Part shown: positions 63,039 through 64,000 of the stretch, piece by piece
Layout of the letters: every line of letters begins with the position of its first letter
How positions within the stretch are numbered: position 1 is the first letter of the stretch
Origin: Methanobrevibacter ruminantium
Lineage (GTDB): Archaea; Methanobacteriota; Methanobacteria; Methanobacteriales; Methanobacteriaceae
Reading direction: 5' to 3'
Length of the DNA stretch: 64,000 bases
Assembly (NCBI GenBank): GCA_004553595.1
Contig: SFKZ01000001.1
Span: 248,001 to 312,000, forward strand
The notes under the pieces: model-generated
What the model was told of the DNA's origin: nothing
The model's input: only the letters and a program-made list of their open reading frames with translations
Database searches by the model: none
Program-made: the position numbers and the translations under genes

Positions 63039-63585
63039 ATGGCTGAGAAAAGATTCTTAAGAGATGACATTTTATTTTCACTATGTGGTCTCAATTGTAG
63101 CTTATGTCCTATGTTCATTCGTGGGGGATGTACAGGTTGTCGTGAAGGCAGTTCCTGTTACAAGATATGTGAATTTGCTCCCTGTAGCATCGAGCATGGA
63201 AACTTGGATTACTGTTTTGAATGTGAAGAGTACCCTTGTCGAAAGTATGATGGGGTTGATTTGCATGACTCTCTTATTTCTCATTTGAATCAGAAAAAGG
63301 ATATGGAGAAAGCAAAAAGGATAGGGATTGAAAACTATCATAAAGAGCAAATTGAAAAGAATGCAATTCTCAATAAGCTATTGAAAGAGTATGATATTGG
63401 CCATAGGGATGTGTTTTTTCTGCCTTGCAGTTAATTTGCTTGAAGTGGATGATTTAAATGCTGTATTAAATCAATCAGATGAATTGACTGAAGGTATGGA
63501 TTTATCCGATAAATCAGATTCAATGAAAGGTCTTTTAAATGATATTGCAGAAAAGAGAAATATCGTGCTTAAATTACGTAAATAA
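63039..63585 (+). pseudogene. DUF3795 family Cys-rich protein, one-base frameshift
   Basis: This Cys-rich small protein has the DUF3795 layout: FSLCGLNCSLCPMFIRGGCTGCREG near the N-terminus, then CEFAPCSIEHGNLDYCFECEEYPCRKY. It probably binds a metal or cluster. The first frame ends at 63434. The continuation FFCLAVNLLEVDDLNAVLNQ follows one frame over, and removing one T from the six-T run at 63414-63419 joins them as GHRDVFFCLAVN. The intact protein would be about 182 residues. Either a phase-variable or decayed gene, or a homopolymer error. GGGAG lies upstream. It follows the aldo/keto reductase by 65 bases. Confidence 0.75.
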
Positions 63586-63778
63586 TTTTTTCTATTTTTT
63601 TATTTTTCAATAGTTATTTTTTAATAACTATTTTTATTTATCTCTATTTTTAATTAAATTTAAATATTTTAGATTATATACTATTCATATTATAATAGTA
63701 TTAAAAATTTTTCGATTGAAAAGGAAATTTTTAATTTTTATAATTATCTTAATAATTAAAATATGAAAAGGTGTTATT

Positions 63779-64000
63779 TTGGATATAAATTTAAAAGAAA
63801 TAGCAGTTTATATTGTCCTTATCATTTTTGTTCTTATTGCTGCACAACACTTGAATGTGGTTGTATCCGGCAGTATGGAACCTGTTATGTATAGGGGAGA
63901 TATTGTAGTGCTTGAAAAAGCAAACTTACTCGGATTGCAGGAGTTCAATCCTGCTGAAGTTGAAGTTGGAGACATTGTAGTCTACAATGCAGCTTGGCAT
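63779..64000 (+). CDS. signal peptidase I, N-terminal part (cut by window edge)
   Basis: This membrane-bound signal peptidase of the archaeal/ER S26B type cleaves signal peptides from exported proteins. The visible 74 residues contain an N-terminal membrane segment (IAVYIVLIIFVLIAAQHL) and the catalytic Ser motif VVSGSMEPVMYRGDIVVLEK, followed by VEVGDIVVYNA. The start is a TTG at 63779 with AAAAGGTG five bases upstream; no ATG or GTG fits. The catalytic His and Asp lie beyond the window. It would process exported proteins such as the barnase and binding proteins described above. Confidence 0.88.
   Translation, partial: MDINLKEIAVYIVLIIFVLIAAQHLNVVVSGSMEPVMYRGDIVVLEKANLLGLQEFNPAEVEVGDIVVYNAAWH

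Noticed and set aside
1..64000. tRNA, rRNA, insertion sequence or prophage
   Set aside because: I looked for T-arm-like GGTTC sequences, transposase and integrase motifs and long terminal repeats, and saw none.

Overview
The window looks like a chromosomal segment of a methanogenic archaeon of the order Methanobacteriales, most probably Methanobrevibacter. The evidence is F420-dependent methylene-H4MPT dehydrogenase (mtd), the coenzyme F430/cobamide amidotransferase CfbB, a fused Fae-Hps enzyme, archaeal CTP-dependent riboflavin kinase, archaeal-type ThrRS, TrpB2 with TRP-box-like operators, TATA-box promoters, GGTGAT/GAGGTG-type ribosome binding sites and a very AT-rich base composition. No rRNA, tRNA, CRISPR array, insertion sequence or integrase was recognised.

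Layout. 1-9.7 kb is one long minus-strand surface-polymer cluster: gpsA (bacterial-type glycerol-3-phosphate dehydrogenase), a glycosyltransferase/glycerophosphotransferase fusion with a frame-breaking deletion, a cytidylyltransferase-like enzyme, an acyltransferase, two TagB/TagF-like glycerophosphotransferases and a broken second acyltransferase. Together they suggest a teichoic-acid-like polyol-phosphate polymer on an archaeal cell. 9.8-14.1 kb holds a UbiD decarboxylase, a tandem PurE protein and another glycosyltransferase. 14.3-24 kb carries a purine permease, a membrane glycosyltransferase, ribK, an EF-hand/zinc-ribbon membrane protein, a coiled-coil protein, gatA and several enzymes. 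24.1-27.7 kb holds parA, a partner with a ParB-like N-terminal motif but no ParB domain, a repeat-rich non-coding stretch, and trpB2 behind TGTACA boxes. 27.7-35.5 kb is housekeeping (DUF1786, PHP, DUF63, leuA-type synthase, a radical SAM/HhH protein, cfbB). 35.5-40.1 kb contains two roughly 0.85 kb non-coding stretches around a coiled-coil gene, then a polymerase-like membrane protein overlapping a glycosyltransferase gene. 40-50 kb has mtd, hisB, a small ferredoxin that apparently starts at ATT, a ModE-like regulator, a flippase, an iron-sulfur flavoprotein and fae-hps. 50-64 kb has a broken amino-acid binding protein, thrS, a barnase/barstar pair, a MurG-like transferase, a broken tyrA, a TrmB regulator divergent from hcp-cupin, ilvD, an aldo/keto reductase, a broken DUF3795 gene and the start of a signal peptidase.

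The most striking points are: (i) a lipoprotein barnase with all five catalytic residues, encoded directly before barstar in an archaeon; (ii) the ParA/LGRGL-motif pair next to candidate centromere repeats; (iii) an octamer, AGCTATTG, that by hand count occurs about 31 times on the + strand and about 5 times on the other, independent of gene direction; (iv) the teichoic-acid-like cluster; (v) five genes broken by small indels, which means either a cluster of pseudogenes or residual sequence errors. All counts and coordinates were read by eye.
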